DNA of 64,000 nt, from contig NZ_CM001489.1 in the NCBI RefSeq assembly GCF_000262465.1, positions 6,526,839-6,590,838 of the forward strand. Direction: 5' to 3'. This DNA is from Frankia sp. QA3 (GTDB lineage: Bacteria; Actinomycetota; Actinomycetes; Frankiales; Frankiaceae). Below are positions 30,871 through 42,608 of this stretch, piece after piece. Position 1 is the first letter of the stretch. Every line of letters starts with the position of its first letter. Under the pieces are notes generated by a model. The model was not told where the DNA came from. It did not search any database and worked only from the letters and a program-made list of their open reading frames with translations. Made by a program: the position numbers and the translations under genes.

Positions 30871-31521
30871 ATGCAGCGCTTCGACTGTTCCGACGAGGCC
30901 GAGCGGGCCCGTGGGCTGGACGCGGCGGTCGCCGCCGTGAGCCGTGGCGGGCTGGTGGTGCTGCCCACCGACACGCTGTACGGACTGGGGGCCGACGCGT
31001 TCGACCGGGATGCGGTGGCCTCGCTGCTCGCCGCCAAGGGGCGCGGGCGGAACATGCCCGTCCCGGTCCTGGTCGGCTCCTGGCGGACCCTGGACGGGCT
31101 TATCGATCGAATGACTCCGCAGGTCAAGGACCTGATCTCGGCGTTCTGGCCGGGCGGACTGACGCTCGTGGTCCGGCAGGCCGGGTCGCTGCGCTGGGAT
31201 CTCGGCGAGGGCCGGGGCACCGTGGCGGTGCGCATGCCGCTTCACCCGGTGGCGATCGAGCTGCTGGGCCGGACCGGGCCGATGGCCGTGTCCAGCGCGA
31301 ACATCAGCGGTCAGCCGCCGGCGACCACGGCGGACGAGGCGGTCGACCAGCTCGGCGGCGCCGCCGAGGTGTACCTCGACGGCGGGCCGTGCCCGGCGGC
31401 CGTGCCCTCGACCATCGTCGACTGTACCGGTGAGGTGCCGGTCGTGGTCCGTAGCGGCGCCGTCGGCCTCGACGCGTTGCGCGAGGTCCTGCCCCTCGTG
31501 CGGGAACCGGCCGGCCGTTGA
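30871..31521 (+). CDS. tsaC: L-threonylcarbamoyladenylate synthase (Sua5/YrdC/YwlC)
   Basis: ATG 30871 is preferred over a GTG one codon earlier because GGGAGGGG ends about 4 bases upstream. The 216-residue YrdC-fold enzyme makes TC-AMP from threonine, bicarbonate and ATP for the t6A37 modification of tRNA. Motifs are VLPTDTLYGLGADAF, KGRGRNMPVPVLV, FWPGGLTLVV, VAVRMPLHPVA, SSANISGQPPATT and PSTIVDCTG. The prfA-prmC-tsaC order is widely conserved. Confidence 0.93.
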   Translation: MQRFDCSDEAERARGLDAAVAAVSRGGLVVLPTDTLYGLGADAFDRDAVASLLAAKGRGRNMPVPVLVGSWRTLDGLIDRMTPQVKDLISAFWPGGLTLVVRQAGSLRWDLGEGRGTVAVRMPLHPVAIELLGRTGPMAVSSANISGQPPATTADEAVDQLGGAAEVYLDGGPCPAAVPSTIVDCTGEVPVVVRSGAVGLDALREVLPLVREPAGR

Positions 31522-31562
31522 GCCGGCCCTGAGCCGGCCCTGAGCCGGCCCTGCGCCGGCCC
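31519..31562. repeat. 11-bp tandem repeat across the tsaC stop codon
   Basis: TGAGCCGGCCC three times and TGCGCCGGCCC once, end to end. The first TGA of the array is the tsaC stop codon. Confidence 0.9.
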
Positions 31563-31636
31563 GAGTGGAGGGCCGTGCCGGCGCAGAGGACCATTGGTCC
31601 CGATCGGGCGGCACGAGCGCAGGAGGTAGGTACGCC

Positions 31637-32893
31637 ATGAGTACCCCGTTCTGGGGCCCGGACTTCGACCAGCTCGCCGACACGGATCCGGACATCGCCG
31701 GTGTGGTGCTCGACGAGCTGGCTCGGCTGCGCGGGGGCCTGCAACTCATCGCGAGCGAGAACCTCACCTCACCCGCGGTGCTCGCGGCGCTGGGCTCGAC
31801 GCTGTCGAACAAGTACGCCGAGGGCTATCCCGGCCGGCGGTACTACGGCGGCTGCCAGGTGGTCGACCGGGCCGAGGAGATCGGCATCGCCCGGGCGAAG
31901 GAGCTCTTCGGCGCGGAGCACGCCAACCTGCAGCCCCACTCCGGCGCGTCGGCGAACTTCGCGGTGTACGCGGCGCTGCTGACCCCCGGCGACACGGTGC
32001 TGGCGATGTCGCTGCCGCACGGCGGTCACCTCACCCATGGCAGCAAGGTGAGCTTCTCCGGGAAGTGGTTCGACGTCGTCGCCTACGGGGTGCGCGAGGA
32101 CACCGAGCTCATCGACTACGACCAGGTGCGCGACCTCGCCCGCCGGCACCGCCCCAAGATGATCATCTGCGGGGCGACGGCCTACCCGCGCCTGATCGAC
32201 TTCGCCGCCTTCCGGTCCATCGCCGACGAGGTCGGCTCGTGGCTGATGGTGGACGCGGCCCACTTCATCGGGCTGGTCGCGGGTGGCGCGATCCCCAGCC
32301 CCGTCCCCTACGCCGACGTCGTCAGCTTCACCACGCACAAGGTGCTGCGCGGCCCCCGCGGCGGGATGATCCTCGCCCGGGAGGAGCTGGCCGGACGCAT
32401 CGACAAGGCCGTGTTCCCGTTCAGCCAGGGGGGGCCGCTGATGCACGCGGTGGCGGCGAAGGCCGTCGCGCTGCGGGAGGCGGCCACCCCCGCCTACGCC
32501 CAGTACGCTCGCCAGGTGGTGGCCAACGCGCAGGTGCTGGCCGAGGGCCTCGCCGCCGAGGGCATCCGGCCGGTCGCCGGGGGCACCGACACCCATCTCG
32601 CGCTGCTCGACCTGCGCGAGCTCGGGGTCAGCGGCCGCGATGCCGAGGCCCGCTGCGACGCCGCCGGCATCACCCTGAACAAGAACGCGATCCCCTACGA
32701 CCCGCAGCCGCCGGCGATCTCCTCCGGGATCCGGGTCGGCACCCCGGCCATCACCACCCAGGGGATGGGGGAGGGCGAGATGAAGGAGATCGCCGTCCTG
32801 ATCGCCCGGGCGGTGCGTGATCCCGCCGCCGCCGCGGACGTCGCCGCGCGCGTCGCCACGCTCGTCGAACGGCACCCCGCGTACCCGCGGTAA
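31637..32893 (+). CDS. glyA: Serine hydroxymethyltransferase
   Basis: ATG 31637 with a strong AGGAGGT at 31621-31627. The 418-residue PLP enzyme interconverts serine and glycine with tetrahydrofolate. Motifs are [58 protein letters not shown], the PLP lysine in [16 protein letters not shown] (about 234), and [20 protein letters not shown]. It lies between tsaC and wecA in the conserved block. Confidence 0.96.
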   Translation: MSTPFWGPDFDQLADTDPDIAGVVLDELARLRGGLQLIASENLTSPAVLAALGSTLSNKYAEGYPGRRYYGGCQVVDRAEEIGIARAKELFGAEHANLQPHSGASANFAVYAALLTPGDTVLAMSLPHGGHLTHGSKVSFSGKWFDVVAYGVREDTELIDYDQVRDLARRHRPKMIICGATAYPRLIDFAAFRSIADEVGSWLMVDAAHFIGLVAGGAIPSPVPYADVVSFTTHKVLRGPRGGMILAREELAGRIDKAVFPFSQGGPLMHAVAAKAVALREAATPAYAQYARQVVANAQVLAEGLAAEGIRPVAGGTDTHLALLDLRELGVSGRDAEARCDAAGITLNKNAIPYDPQPPAISSGIRVGTPAITTQGMGEGEMKEIAVLIARAVRDPAAAADVAARVATLVERHPAYPR

Positions 32894-32952
32894 CCATCGC
32901 GGGCTGTTCTGAGTTCCACCACATCCGGGTCGGCAGTGGGAGATACCCGACG

Positions 32953-34059
32953 GTGCGCGAGTACCTGCTCGTCTTCGTGGTCTCGGCGGCGGTGACGTTC
33001 CTCGCCACGCCGCTGGCCCGGACCTTCGCCATGCGCATCGGCGCCGTCGCCGGGGTCCGCGACCGTGACGTCCATGCGATCCCGACGCCACGGCTCGGCG
33101 GGCTCGCGATGCTCGCCGGCCTCTACGCCGGGCTGGAGGTGGCCGACCGGCTGCCGTTCCTGTCCGTCGTCTCCCAGGACTGGTCGGAGACGCGGGCGGT
33201 GCTCATCGCCGGCACGCTGATCTGCCTGCTCGGCGTCGCCGACGACCGGTGGGAGCTGGACTCCCTGACCAAGCTCGCCGGCCAGGTCGCCGCCGCCGGG
33301 ATCATGGTGTTGCTCGGCGTCCAGTGGTCCTTCGCCATCGACCGAAACAGCGAGACCACGCTGAGCCTCGGGCCGGAGACCGCCGTCCCGCTGTCGATTC
33401 TCGCCACGGTCCTGCTGATCAACGCGATGAACTTCATCGACGGGCTCGACGGGCTCGCCGCCGGGGTCGCGGCCATCGCATCGCTGGCGACCTTCTACTT
33501 CGCCTACGAGATCGCGGTGATCGACGGCTTCTACCGGGCGTCGCCCGCGGCCCTGCTCGCCGCGGTCACGGCCGGGGTGTGCATCGGCTTCCTGCCGCAC
33601 AACTTCAATCCGGCCCGGCTGTTCATGGGCGACTCCGGGTCCATGCTCATCGGCCTGCTGTCCGCCGCCTCGATGATCTCCGTCACCGGTCAGGTCGCCT
33701 ACGGGGGTTACGCTGGACCCTCGCGGTCGTATCCGTCGCTGATCCCGCTGGCGATCCCCCTGGCCGTCCTCGCCGTTCCCTTCCTCGACCTCGGGCTCGC
33801 GGTCGTTCGGCGGACGCGGGCGGGGCGCTCGCCGTTCGCGGCCGACAAGATGCATCTCCACCACCGGATGCTGGAGATCGGTAATTCGCACGTGAGGGCG
33901 GTTCTGTTCATGTATTTCTGGGCGGCTCTGGTTGGGTTCGGCGGTGTCGCCGCGTCGTTCTCCGCCTCCCCGCTGCCGATCCTCGTCGCCACCGTCGGGG
34001 TCGGGCTCGCGGCGCTGCTCGCGCTGCTGGTCCGCACGCAGAAGTCGGCGCGCGCGTGA
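32953..34059 (+). CDS. wecA: Undecaprenyl-phosphate N-acetylglucosaminyl-1-phosphate transferase (WecA/TagO family)
   Basis: GTG 32953. A 368-residue polytopic membrane protein with about ten hydrophobic segments. Signature cytoplasmic loops are IPTPRLGGLAM, LGVADDRWELDSLTK (the DDR metal site), NAMNFIDGLDGLAAG, and the histidine loop KMHLHHRMLEIG. It transfers a HexNAc-1-phosphate from UDP-sugar to the polyprenyl phosphate carrier, starting wall-polymer linker synthesis (Rv1302-like). Its position just ahead of the atp genes is the usual actinobacterial arrangement. The stop overlaps the next gene by 4 bp. Confidence 0.93.
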   Translation: MREYLLVFVVSAAVTFLATPLARTFAMRIGAVAGVRDRDVHAIPTPRLGGLAMLAGLYAGLEVADRLPFLSVVSQDWSETRAVLIAGTLICLLGVADDRWELDSLTKLAGQVAAAGIMVLLGVQWSFAIDRNSETTLSLGPETAVPLSILATVLLINAMNFIDGLDGLAAGVAAIASLATFYFAYEIAVIDGFYRASPAALLAAVTAGVCIGFLPHNFNPARLFMGDSGSMLIGLLSAASMISVTGQVAYGGYAGPSRSYPSLIPLAIPLAVLAVPFLDLGLAVVRRTRAGRSPFAADKMHLHHRMLEIGNSHVRAVLFMYFWAALVGFGGVAASFSASPLPILVATVGVGLAALLALLVRTQKSARA

Positions 34060-34493
34060 TCGTGCCGGCGGCCCGGGTGATCCGACTCGGCCTGATCCTC
34101 ACGCTCGCGCTCGCGGTGCCCGCCGTGGCGATCTCCGCGGGGCTGCGCGGCGGGACCGGCGCGCTGAGCGCGGTGCTGGGGCTCGCGATCGTCGTCGCGT
34201 TCTTCAGCATCAGCAAGCTGGCGGTGGGCGCGGTCGCGCGCCGGGCGCCGCACCTGCTGCTGCCAGCCGCCCTCGGCACCTATGCGCTGAAGATTGCGGT
34301 GCTCGGGGTGGTGCTCCTGGGACTCCAGGACAGCTCGGCGCTCGACCTGCCGGCCTTCGCCTGGTCGATCTTCGGCGGCGTCTTCGCCTGGATGGGCGCC
34401 GAACTCTGGGTCGCGACCCACACCCGGGTGCCCTTTTACGACCCGGACCGCCCCGGCGCCTGGGACGCCGCGCGGCGGCCGCCGACACGATGA
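34056..34493 (+). CDS. Small membrane protein upstream of the atp operon (Rv1303-like)
   Basis: GTG 34056 overlaps the wecA stop. A 145-residue protein with four hydrophobic segments (LGLILTLALAVPAVAISAGL, LGLAIVVAFFSISKLAVG, YALKIAVLGVVLLGL, and FAWSIFGGVFAWMGAELWVA) and a charged C-tail. Small membrane proteins of this kind sit between wecA and atpB in mycobacteria and streptomycetes and are sometimes called AtpI-like; the function is not established. It is coupled to the next gene by an ATGA overlap. Confidence 0.75.
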   Translation: MIVPAARVIRLGLILTLALAVPAVAISAGLRGGTGALSAVLGLAIVVAFFSISKLAVGAVARRAPHLLLPAALGTYALKIAVLGVVLLGLQDSSALDLPAFAWSIFGGVFAWMGAELWVATHTRVPFYDPDRPGAWDAARRPPTR

Positions 34494-34801
34494 GCGAGCG
34501 CGTTCCGGGGCCGGCCGGTGACGGCACGCGGCGACGAGGGTCCGATGGTGGACCGCCCGAAGGTGCCGGCACCCCGCGCGCTCCCGGCCGTCCGCCCCGG
34601 CAGCGTGCCCGGGGCGGGCAGCATCCCGGCGAGGCGTGGAACATCTTCGGAACTCTGATCGCCGGGATGGCGTTCTGGGGACTGGTGGGCTTTGGTGCCG
34701 ACCGGCTGTTCGGCTTCCGGGCACTGTTCCTGCCCATCGGGCTCTCGGTCGGCATGGCGGCCGCCATGTATCTGGTCATCTATCGGTTGACCCGACGCTA
34801 G
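34490..34801 (+). CDS. atpI: AtpZ/AtpI-family protein
   Basis: ATG 34490 overlaps the preceding stop (ATGA). A 103-residue protein with a basic Pro/Gly/Arg-rich N-terminal half, then two transmembrane helices: WNIFGTLIAGMAFWGLVGFG and LPIGLSVGMAAAMYLVIYRL with the linking ADRLFGF. This is the AtpZ/AtpI signature. Proposed roles in the family are help with c-ring assembly or Mg/Ca transport for the ATP synthase. A hairpin 12 bp after the stop separates it from atpB. Confidence 0.8.
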   Translation: MSERVPGPAGDGTRRRGSDGGPPEGAGTPRAPGRPPRQRARGGQHPGEAWNIFGTLIAGMAFWGLVGFGADRLFGFRALFLPIGLSVGMAAAMYLVIYRLTRR

Positions 34802-34812
34802 CCCGGTTGGCC

Positions 34813-34835
34813 AGGGGCCGTTTGCCCCTTTTATT
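34813..34835 (+). terminator. Intrinsic-type terminator or attenuator before atpB
   Basis: AGGGGC/GCCCCT, a 6-bp stem with a 5-base loop, followed by TTTTATT. It is one of the few hairpins in the window with a real U-tract. It lies 12 bp after atpI and 700 bp before atpB. Confidence 0.6.
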
Positions 34836-35536
34836 GGAGTTGGTGGGGACGTTCCGGTCGTCCTGTTCGTTGCGTCCCGATGGTCCCGGCCGTCCCGTTC
34901 CGAATGGACTGGGGCGTTCCCTCCCGTGGACCTGTCTATCCGGCCATTCCCGGCTGTTCCATGGGTGCGGTCGGTCCGATTCGCCGCGATCTCTCCGGTC
35001 ACCTGGAAAACCGCGGCGACCGCACACCGGTCCCACCGGCGCCACCATGACCTCCCAGGTCATCGACGCCGCGGGCGAAATAGGCAAGAGTGGGCGCAAG
35101 CGGCGGACCGCCGGGAGGGAGTGGTGAGATGACCGCAACCCGTGCACGTCCCGGCACCGCGCCGGGCGACGGCCCGTGGGCGGGCGTCAGCGCGAACTGG
35201 ACGTCATGAGGTGGTCACGGAATGTGGAAACGTCATCAACGGAGCGAAACCCCCGGACAACGCGCACATGAGCCAGGGTGAACCTCGAAGAGAGTTGGTG
35301 CCTGTGGCGCGCCGGTGTGGATAGTATCGCGGGCAACAGGACGTCGGCCTGCCGACACCCATCAGGGCCTGGGCTTGTCGAGGTGTCCCTCGAAGCGCTG
35401 CCGCCGGTTGGCTACGGGTCGTTCTTCGGTGTGAGCGTGTCGTGCGAACCCGGTAGGGTGGGGGCAATCTGCCGCCGGCACGGCAACCTCGCTGAGCCGT
35501 GGATGCGCTACTTAATCGATCATGGAGGTGTTTGTC
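34836..35536. other. Long leader region upstream of atpB
   Basis: About 700 bp without a supported gene. The left part carries pyrimidine/GTTCC-rich sequence (GGACGTTCCGG, GTCCCGTTCC, GGCGTTCCC at 34847-34922). TAGTAT at 35322 could be a -10 element for the atp operon but lacks a good -35. Two 26-codon ORFs (35047 and 35129) are not convincing. Confidence 0.3.
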
Positions 35537-36391
35537 GTGCCGGTCCTCGCTGATGAGGGCTTCGAAGGCCCCACGAAGGAGGTCTTCCAGACTCCGCACT
35601 GGTTCGATGTCGGGATCGGCTCGGTCAATCTCTACCTCAACAAGGCCACCGCGCTTACGATCTTCGCCGCGCTGTTCGTTGGCGTGATCTTCTGGCTGGG
35701 TTTCCGTCGAGCTAAAATCATACCTCGCGGCATCCAGAACCTGTGCGAGTCCGCGTACGACTTCGTCGATGTGCAGATCGCCCGCGGGGTCATCGGTGAG
35801 AAGGGCGCCCGCTACACGCCCTACCTGCTGGTCCTGTTCAGCTTCGTGCTGGTCTGCAACATCCTCGCGATCATCCCGGCGGCCCAGTTCCCGGCGACCT
35901 CGCGCATCGCGGTCCCGATGGTCCTCGCCGTCGTCACCTGGGTGATGTTCAACTACGCGGGCATCAAGGCGAACGGCGCTGGTGCGTACTTCAAGGAGAT
36001 GATCGACCCGGCGCCCACCGCGCCGCTGGCGATCCGCCTGCTACTGGGTCCGATCGAGATCCTGTCGACGCTGATCGTCCGGCCGTTCACGCTGGCCATC
36101 CGACTGTTCGCGAACATGTTCGCCGGTCACCTCCTGCTGCTGGTCTTCTCGCTGGGCGCGGACTACCTGCTGCCCAAGCCTCCTTTCGTATTCGGCGTCG
36201 CGTCCCTGCTCGTGGCGATCATCCTCACGGCGTTCGAGCTCGTCATCGATGCCCTCCAGGCGTACATCATCACGATCCTCACCGCCGCCTACATCGGCGG
36301 AGCGATGGCGCACGGAGAGCACGAGGTTGCTCCGTCCGAGGAACTCGCCGAGCACGCCCCGGTGGGCGTGCCGGCAGCGGCCCACGCCTAG
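35537..36391 (+). CDS. atpB: ATP synthase Fo subunit a
   Basis: GTG 35537 is preferred since GGAGG (35524-35528) lies 8 bases upstream; an in-frame ATG at 35522 overlaps that Shine-Dalgarno. The 284-residue polytopic protein has [17 protein letters not shown] at its N-terminus, about six hydrophobic helices, the essential arginine in the helix [17 protein letters not shown], and [15 protein letters not shown]. It forms the proton half-channels next to the c-ring. It is the first gene of atpBEFHAGDC. Confidence 0.95.
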   Translation: MPVLADEGFEGPTKEVFQTPHWFDVGIGSVNLYLNKATALTIFAALFVGVIFWLGFRRAKIIPRGIQNLCESAYDFVDVQIARGVIGEKGARYTPYLLVLFSFVLVCNILAIIPAAQFPATSRIAVPMVLAVVTWVMFNYAGIKANGAGAYFKEMIDPAPTAPLAIRLLLGPIEILSTLIVRPFTLAIRLFANMFAGHLLLLVFSLGADYLLPKPPFVFGVASLLVAIILTAFELVIDALQAYIITILTAAYIGGAMAHGEHEVAPSEELAEHAPVGVPAAAHA

Positions 36392-36398
36392 TTTCTGA

Positions 36399-36698
<300 letters not shown>

Positions 36699-36713
36699 AC
36701 CGGCGGAGCGACC

Positions 36714-37307
36714 ATGAGCGCATCAGCCACCATCCTCATTGCCGCGAGCGAGGGCGGGCATTCCGACGAGAACGTCCTCATCCCGCCGCTGAGCGAGCTG
36801 CTCATCGGCACCCTGGCCTTCGGGCTGCTCGTGGCCTTCTTCTTCTGGAAGATTCGCCCGCAGATCGCGAAGACCTACGCGCAGCGCACCGAGCGCATCG
36901 AAGGCGGGCTCGCCCGCGCCGAGGCCGCCCAGCGCGAGGCGCAGGCATTGCTTGAGCAGTACCGGGCGCAGCTCACCGAGGCCCGGGCCGAGGCCGCGCG
37001 CATCCGGGACGATGCGCACACCGAGGGCCGGCAGATCGTCGAGGAGCTCCGCGCGTCCGCGCAGCGGGAGATCGCCGAGATCAAGGAGCGGGCCGACGCC
37101 CAGCTCGCGGCCGACCGGGCGCAGATCGTGGCCCAGGTCCGCCGGGAGGTCGGCGTGATCGCGATCGACCTCGCCTCGAAGATCGTCGGCTACCAGGTGG
37201 AGAGCACCGCCACCCAGGCCCGGCTCGTCGACGACTTCATCGCCGCCCTGGACAACTCGGCCGAGGGCGCGGGCAGCACCCCCGCGCCGGTGGGGTCGGG
37301 AGGCTGA
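36714..37307 (+). CDS. atpF: ATP synthase Fo subunit b
   Basis: A 197-residue protein. The N-terminal membrane helix is LIGTLAFGLLVAFFFWKI, followed by a long charged Ala/Glu/Arg coiled coil (from about 60: RTERIEGGLARAEAAQREAQ) that forms the peripheral stalk. C-terminal residues contact the delta subunit. The gene is 15 bp after atpE. Confidence 0.95.
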   Translation: MSASATILIAASEGGHSDENVLIPPLSELLIGTLAFGLLVAFFFWKIRPQIAKTYAQRTERIEGGLARAEAAQREAQALLEQYRAQLTEARAEAARIRDDAHTEGRQIVEELRASAQREIAEIKERADAQLAADRAQIVAQVRREVGVIAIDLASKIVGYQVESTATQARLVDDFIAALDNSAEGAGSTPAPVGSGG

Positions 37308-37309
37308 CG

Positions 37310-38143
37310 GTGGAGGGAGCCAGCAGGCACGCGCTCGCCACCGCGCGGGCGATCCTCGACGAGGTGACGGCGACGCCGCCGGGCGCCGCCGCCACCCCGG
37401 TGGACGCCAGGCGCGTCGCCGACGACCTGCGGGCCGTCGCCGACCTGCTCCACCGGGAGCCGACCGTGCGCCGGGCGCTGACCGACCCGGGAGCGCCCCC
37501 GGCGGCGCGCGCCGAGCTCGCGACCCGGCTGTTCGGCCGCCAGCTCGCCGCGCCGAGCCTGCGGATCGCGCAGACCGCGGTCTCGGCGCGCTGGTCCCTG
37601 CCGACCGATCTGCAGTACGCGCTGCTCGAACTGAGCGTCGAGGCCCTGCTGGTCGAGGCGGAGCGGGACGGCGCGCTGGAGGAGGTCGAGGACGAGCTGT
37701 TCCGGTTCGCCCGGATCCTCGGGCAGAACCCGCAGCTCGCCCTGGCGCTGACCGACCCGGCCGCGCCGGCGTCGGTCAAGAACGCGTTGCTGACCCGGCT
37801 GCTGTCCGGTCGGGCCCACCCGGTCACCCTGCGGCTGGCCCAGCAGGCCGCCGCCGACCGGATCCACGGTGACGTCGAGCGTCGCCTGGCCGACTTCAGC
37901 CGGATCGCCGCGGCCCGTCGGGGTCGGGTCGTCGCGATCGTGCGCACGGCGGTGCCGTTGACCGACGAGGTCATCGCCCGCCTGGGCGCGGCGATCAGCC
38001 GGTACTTCGGCCGCCAGATCCAACTTCAGGTCGATCTCGATCCCGACCTCCTGGGCGGGGTCGTGGTGAAGGTCGGCGACGAGGTGGTCGACGGCAGCGT
38101 GCTACGCCGCCTGGCCGCCGCGCGCCGGGCGCTGCTCCGATAG
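37310..38143 (+). CDS. atpH: ATP synthase F1 subunit delta
   Basis: GTG 37310, 2 bp after the atpF stop. A 277-residue protein, longer than the enterobacterial delta (177) but usual for actinobacteria. Helical repeats are LLHREPTVRRALTDPGAP and LGQNPQLALALTDPAAP, and the C-terminal strand is DPDLLGGVVVKVGDEVVDGS. It links the peripheral stalk to the top of F1. Confidence 0.95.
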   Translation: MEGASRHALATARAILDEVTATPPGAAATPVDARRVADDLRAVADLLHREPTVRRALTDPGAPPAARAELATRLFGRQLAAPSLRIAQTAVSARWSLPTDLQYALLELSVEALLVEAERDGALEEVEDELFRFARILGQNPQLALALTDPAAPASVKNALLTRLLSGRAHPVTLRLAQQAAADRIHGDVERRLADFSRIAAARRGRVVAIVRTAVPLTDEVIARLGAAISRYFGRQIQLQVDLDPDLLGGVVVKVGDEVVDGSVLRRLAAARRALLR

Positions 38144-38156
38144 CCGGGTGGCGGTC

Positions 38157-38300
38157 ATGACCATGACAGCGACCTCGACCGCCCCCGCGAGGGTGACCGC
38201 TCCCGCGAGGGTGACCGCTCCCGCGACGATCCCGGACCCGGGCGCGGAACCCAGGCGACCTGCCCTGCCAGCGATGAACGACGAAGGACGTAAGCGATGA
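38157..38300 (+). CDS. Candidate 47-codon small ORF coupled to atpA
   Basis: ATG 38157 opens 13 bp after the atpH stop and runs to a TGA (38298-38300) that overlaps the atpA ATG as ATGA. It contains an in-frame 18-bp tandem repeat (GCTCCCGCGAGGGTGACC at 38199-38216, with near copies on both sides) encoding repeated APARVT. The peptide has no recognisable family and the Shine-Dalgarno (GGTGGCGG) is weak. It might be a translated leader that couples atpA translation, or chance. Actinobacterial atp operons as I know them have no gene here. Confidence 0.3.
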   Translation: MTMTATSTAPARVTAPARVTAPATIPDPGAEPRRPALPAMNDEGRKR

Positions 38301-39955
38301 CTGAGCTCTCCATCCGGCCGGAGGAGATCCGCGACGCCCTACGGGAGTACGTCGACTCCTTCCAGGCCACCTCCGCCGGCCGGGAGGAGGTCGGCCGGGT
38401 CGTCGTCACCGGTGACGGCATCGCCCGGGTCGAGGGTCTCCCGCACACGATGACCAACGAGCTGCTGGAGTTCACCGGCGGCGTGCTGGGCCTCGCGCTG
38501 AACCTCGAAGTCGGCGAAATCGGCACCGTCATCCTCGGTGACGCCGAGCACATCGAAGAGGGGCAGGAGGTCCGCCGTACCGGGCAGATCCTCTCCGCCC
38601 CGGTCGGGGACGGTTTCCTCGGGCGGGTCGTCGACCCGCTCGGGCGGCCGATCGACGGCCTCGGCGAGATCCAGGCCGAGGGCTCCCGGGTCCTGGAACT
38701 GCAGGCGCCGACGGTCGTCCAGCGCCAGCCGGTGAAGGAACCGCTGCAGACCGGCATCAAGGCGATCGACGCCATGACCGCCATCGGCCGCGGCCAGCGC
38801 CAGCTGATCATCGGTGACCGGCAGACCGGCAAGACGACGGTCGCCATCGACGCGATCATCAACCAGCGGGACAACTGGGCTTCCGGCGATCCGCGCAAGC
38901 AGGTCAAGTGCGTCTACGTCGCGATCGGCCAGAAGAAGTCGACCATCCGCGAGGTGGTGAACACCCTCGAGGAGGCCGGCGCGCTGGCCTACACCACGAT
39001 CGTGGCGGCCCCGGCCGACGAGCCGGCGGGCTTCAAGTACATCGCTCCGTACACCGGCTCGGCGATCGCCCAGCACTGGATGTACAACGGCCAGCATTCG
39101 CTGATCGTCTTCGATGACCTGTCCAAGCAGGCCGAGGCGTACCGGGCGATCTCGCTGCTGCTGCGCCGCCCGCCGGGCCGTGAGGCGTACCCCGGCGACG
39201 TGTTCTACTTGCACTCCCGCCTGCTGGAGCGCTGCGCCAAGCTGTCCGACGAGCTCGGCGGCGGGTCGCTGACCGGGCTGCCGATCATCGAGACGAAGGC
39301 CAGCGACATCTCGGCCTACATCCCGACGAACGTCATCTCGATCACCGACGGCCAGATCTTCCTGGAGTCGGACCTGTTCAACCAGGGTGTCCGCCCCGCC
39401 ATCAACGTCGGCACCTCGGTGTCCCGCGTCGGCGGCAGCGCGCAGACCAAGGCGATGAAGTCCGTCGCCGGCCGGCTGCGCCTGGACCTCGCCCAGTACC
39501 GCGAGCTGGAGGCGTTCTCCGCCTTCGGTTCCGACCTGGACAAGGCCTCGCGTGACCAGCTCGCCCGGGGTGCCCGCCTCGTCGAGCTGCTCAAGCAGCC
39601 GCAGAACCAGCCGTACTCGATCGAGCGGCAGGTCGTGTCGATCTGGGCCGGCACCACCGGCAAGCTCGACGACGTGCCGGTGGCCGACATCCGCCGGTTC
39701 GAGACGGAGTTCCTGGACTACGTCGGTCGGGCGCACCGGGGGATCTACGACACGATCGTGGGCAGTGGCAAGCTCGGCGACGACGTGCTCGCGGAGCTGG
39801 ACGCCGCGATCGGCGAGTTCAAGAACCAGTTCACGCTGTCCGACGGGCAGCCGCTGGTCAACGAGCCCGCGGCCAGCCCGCTCGACCCCGGTGCGGTCCG
39901 TCAGGAGTCGATCCCGGTGCACCGGGCTCCGGCACGCACCGACGACGAGGGCTGA
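38297..39955 (+). CDS. atpA: ATP synthase F1 subunit alpha
   Basis: A 552-residue protein. The N-terminal barrel has [16 protein letters not shown], the P-loop is [13 protein letters not shown] (about 173), and other motifs are [15 protein letters not shown], the alpha-signature [17 protein letters not shown] (arginine finger), and [15 protein letters not shown]. It is the non-catalytic nucleotide-binding subunit. GGACGTAAG precedes the ATG. Confidence 0.97.
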   Translation: MTELSIRPEEIRDALREYVDSFQATSAGREEVGRVVVTGDGIARVEGLPHTMTNELLEFTGGVLGLALNLEVGEIGTVILGDAEHIEEGQEVRRTGQILSAPVGDGFLGRVVDPLGRPIDGLGEIQAEGSRVLELQAPTVVQRQPVKEPLQTGIKAIDAMTAIGRGQRQLIIGDRQTGKTTVAIDAIINQRDNWASGDPRKQVKCVYVAIGQKKSTIREVVNTLEEAGALAYTTIVAAPADEPAGFKYIAPYTGSAIAQHWMYNGQHSLIVFDDLSKQAEAYRAISLLLRRPPGREAYPGDVFYLHSRLLERCAKLSDELGGGSLTGLPIIETKASDISAYIPTNVISITDGQIFLESDLFNQGVRPAINVGTSVSRVGGSAQTKAMKSVAGRLRLDLAQYRELEAFSAFGSDLDKASRDQLARGARLVELLKQPQNQPYSIERQVVSIWAGTTGKLDDVPVADIRRFETEFLDYVGRAHRGIYDTIVGSGKLGDDVLAELDAAIGEFKNQFTLSDGQPLVNEPAASPLDPGAVRQESIPVHRAPARTDDEG

Positions 39956-39958
39956 TCC

Positions 39959-40855
39959 ATGGCGGGGCAGCTTCGCGAGTACCGGCGGCGCATCCGCTCG
40001 GTGCAGTCGACGAAGAAGATCACCAGGGCGATGGAGTTGATCGCGGCCTCCCGGATCGCCAAGGCTCGGGCGCGGGTCGCCGCGGCCCGCCCCTACGCCG
40101 AGGAGATCACCCGGGTGATCGAGGCGGTGGCGTCGCAGACGACGATCAGCCACCCGCTGACCACCGAGCGGCCCCGGCCCGTCCGGGCCGCGGTCGTGGT
40201 GATCACCAGCGACCGGGGGTTGGCCGGCGGCTACAGCTCGAACGCGCTGCGGCGTACCAACGAGCTGGTCGAGCTGCTGCGCTCGGAGGGCAAGGAGCCG
40301 GAGCTGCACGTCATCGGCCGTAAGGGAGTGGGTTACTACCGCTTCCGCGGCCGGGCGATCAGCGGCGAGTACACCGGCTTCTCCGAGCAGCCGACCTACG
40401 CCGACGCCAAGTCGGTCGGGGACGCTCTCATCGCCTCGTTCGTTGCCTCTGGTGAGGGTGGCGGGGTCGACGAGATCCACGTCGTCCACACGGAGTACGT
40501 CTCCGCGATCACGCAGACGCCGGTCGCGCGCCGGCTGCTGCCGATGGTGCTCACCGAGACCGACGAGCCGCCGGCCGGCGGTCCGCTGCCCCAGTACGAG
40601 TTCGAGCCGTCCGCGGAGGCGGTCCTCGACGCGCTGCTGCCCCGATACGTCGAAAGCCGCCTGTACGCGGCGATGCTGGAGTCGGCGGCGTCGGAGTCGG
40701 CGGCACGGCAGCGGGCGATGAAGTCGGCGACCGACAACGCCGAGGATCTCATCAAGAGGTACACCCGGCAGGCCAACCGGGCTCGGCAGGACGCCATCAC
40801 CCAGGAGATCTCCGAAATCGTCGGTGGTGCCAACGCCCTGGCCTCGGCTTCCTGA
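39959..40855 (+). CDS. atpG: ATP synthase F1 subunit gamma
   Basis: ATG 39959, 3 bp after atpA. A 298-residue central-shaft protein. The N-terminal coiled-coil helix is RRIRSVQSTKKITRAMELIA, the Rossmann-like middle has VVVITSDRGLAGGYSSNALR, and the C-terminal helix has AMKSATDNAEDLIKRYTRQA followed by NRARQDAITQEISEIVGGANAL. Confidence 0.96.
   Translation: MAGQLREYRRRIRSVQSTKKITRAMELIAASRIAKARARVAAARPYAEEITRVIEAVASQTTISHPLTTERPRPVRAAVVVITSDRGLAGGYSSNALRRTNELVELLRSEGKEPELHVIGRKGVGYYRFRGRAISGEYTGFSEQPTYADAKSVGDALIASFVASGEGGGVDEIHVVHTEYVSAITQTPVARRLLPMVLTETDEPPAGGPLPQYEFEPSAEAVLDALLPRYVESRLYAAMLESAASESAARQRAMKSATDNAEDLIKRYTRQANRARQDAITQEISEIVGGANALASAS

Positions 40856-42607
<1,752 letters not shown>

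Positions 42608-42608
<1 letters not shown>

Noticed and set aside
35047-35220. Two consecutive 26-codon ORFs (35047 and 35129) with a near overlap and GGGAGGGAG before the second
   Set aside because: No family similarity and no conserved features; the composition is that of non-coding leader sequence.
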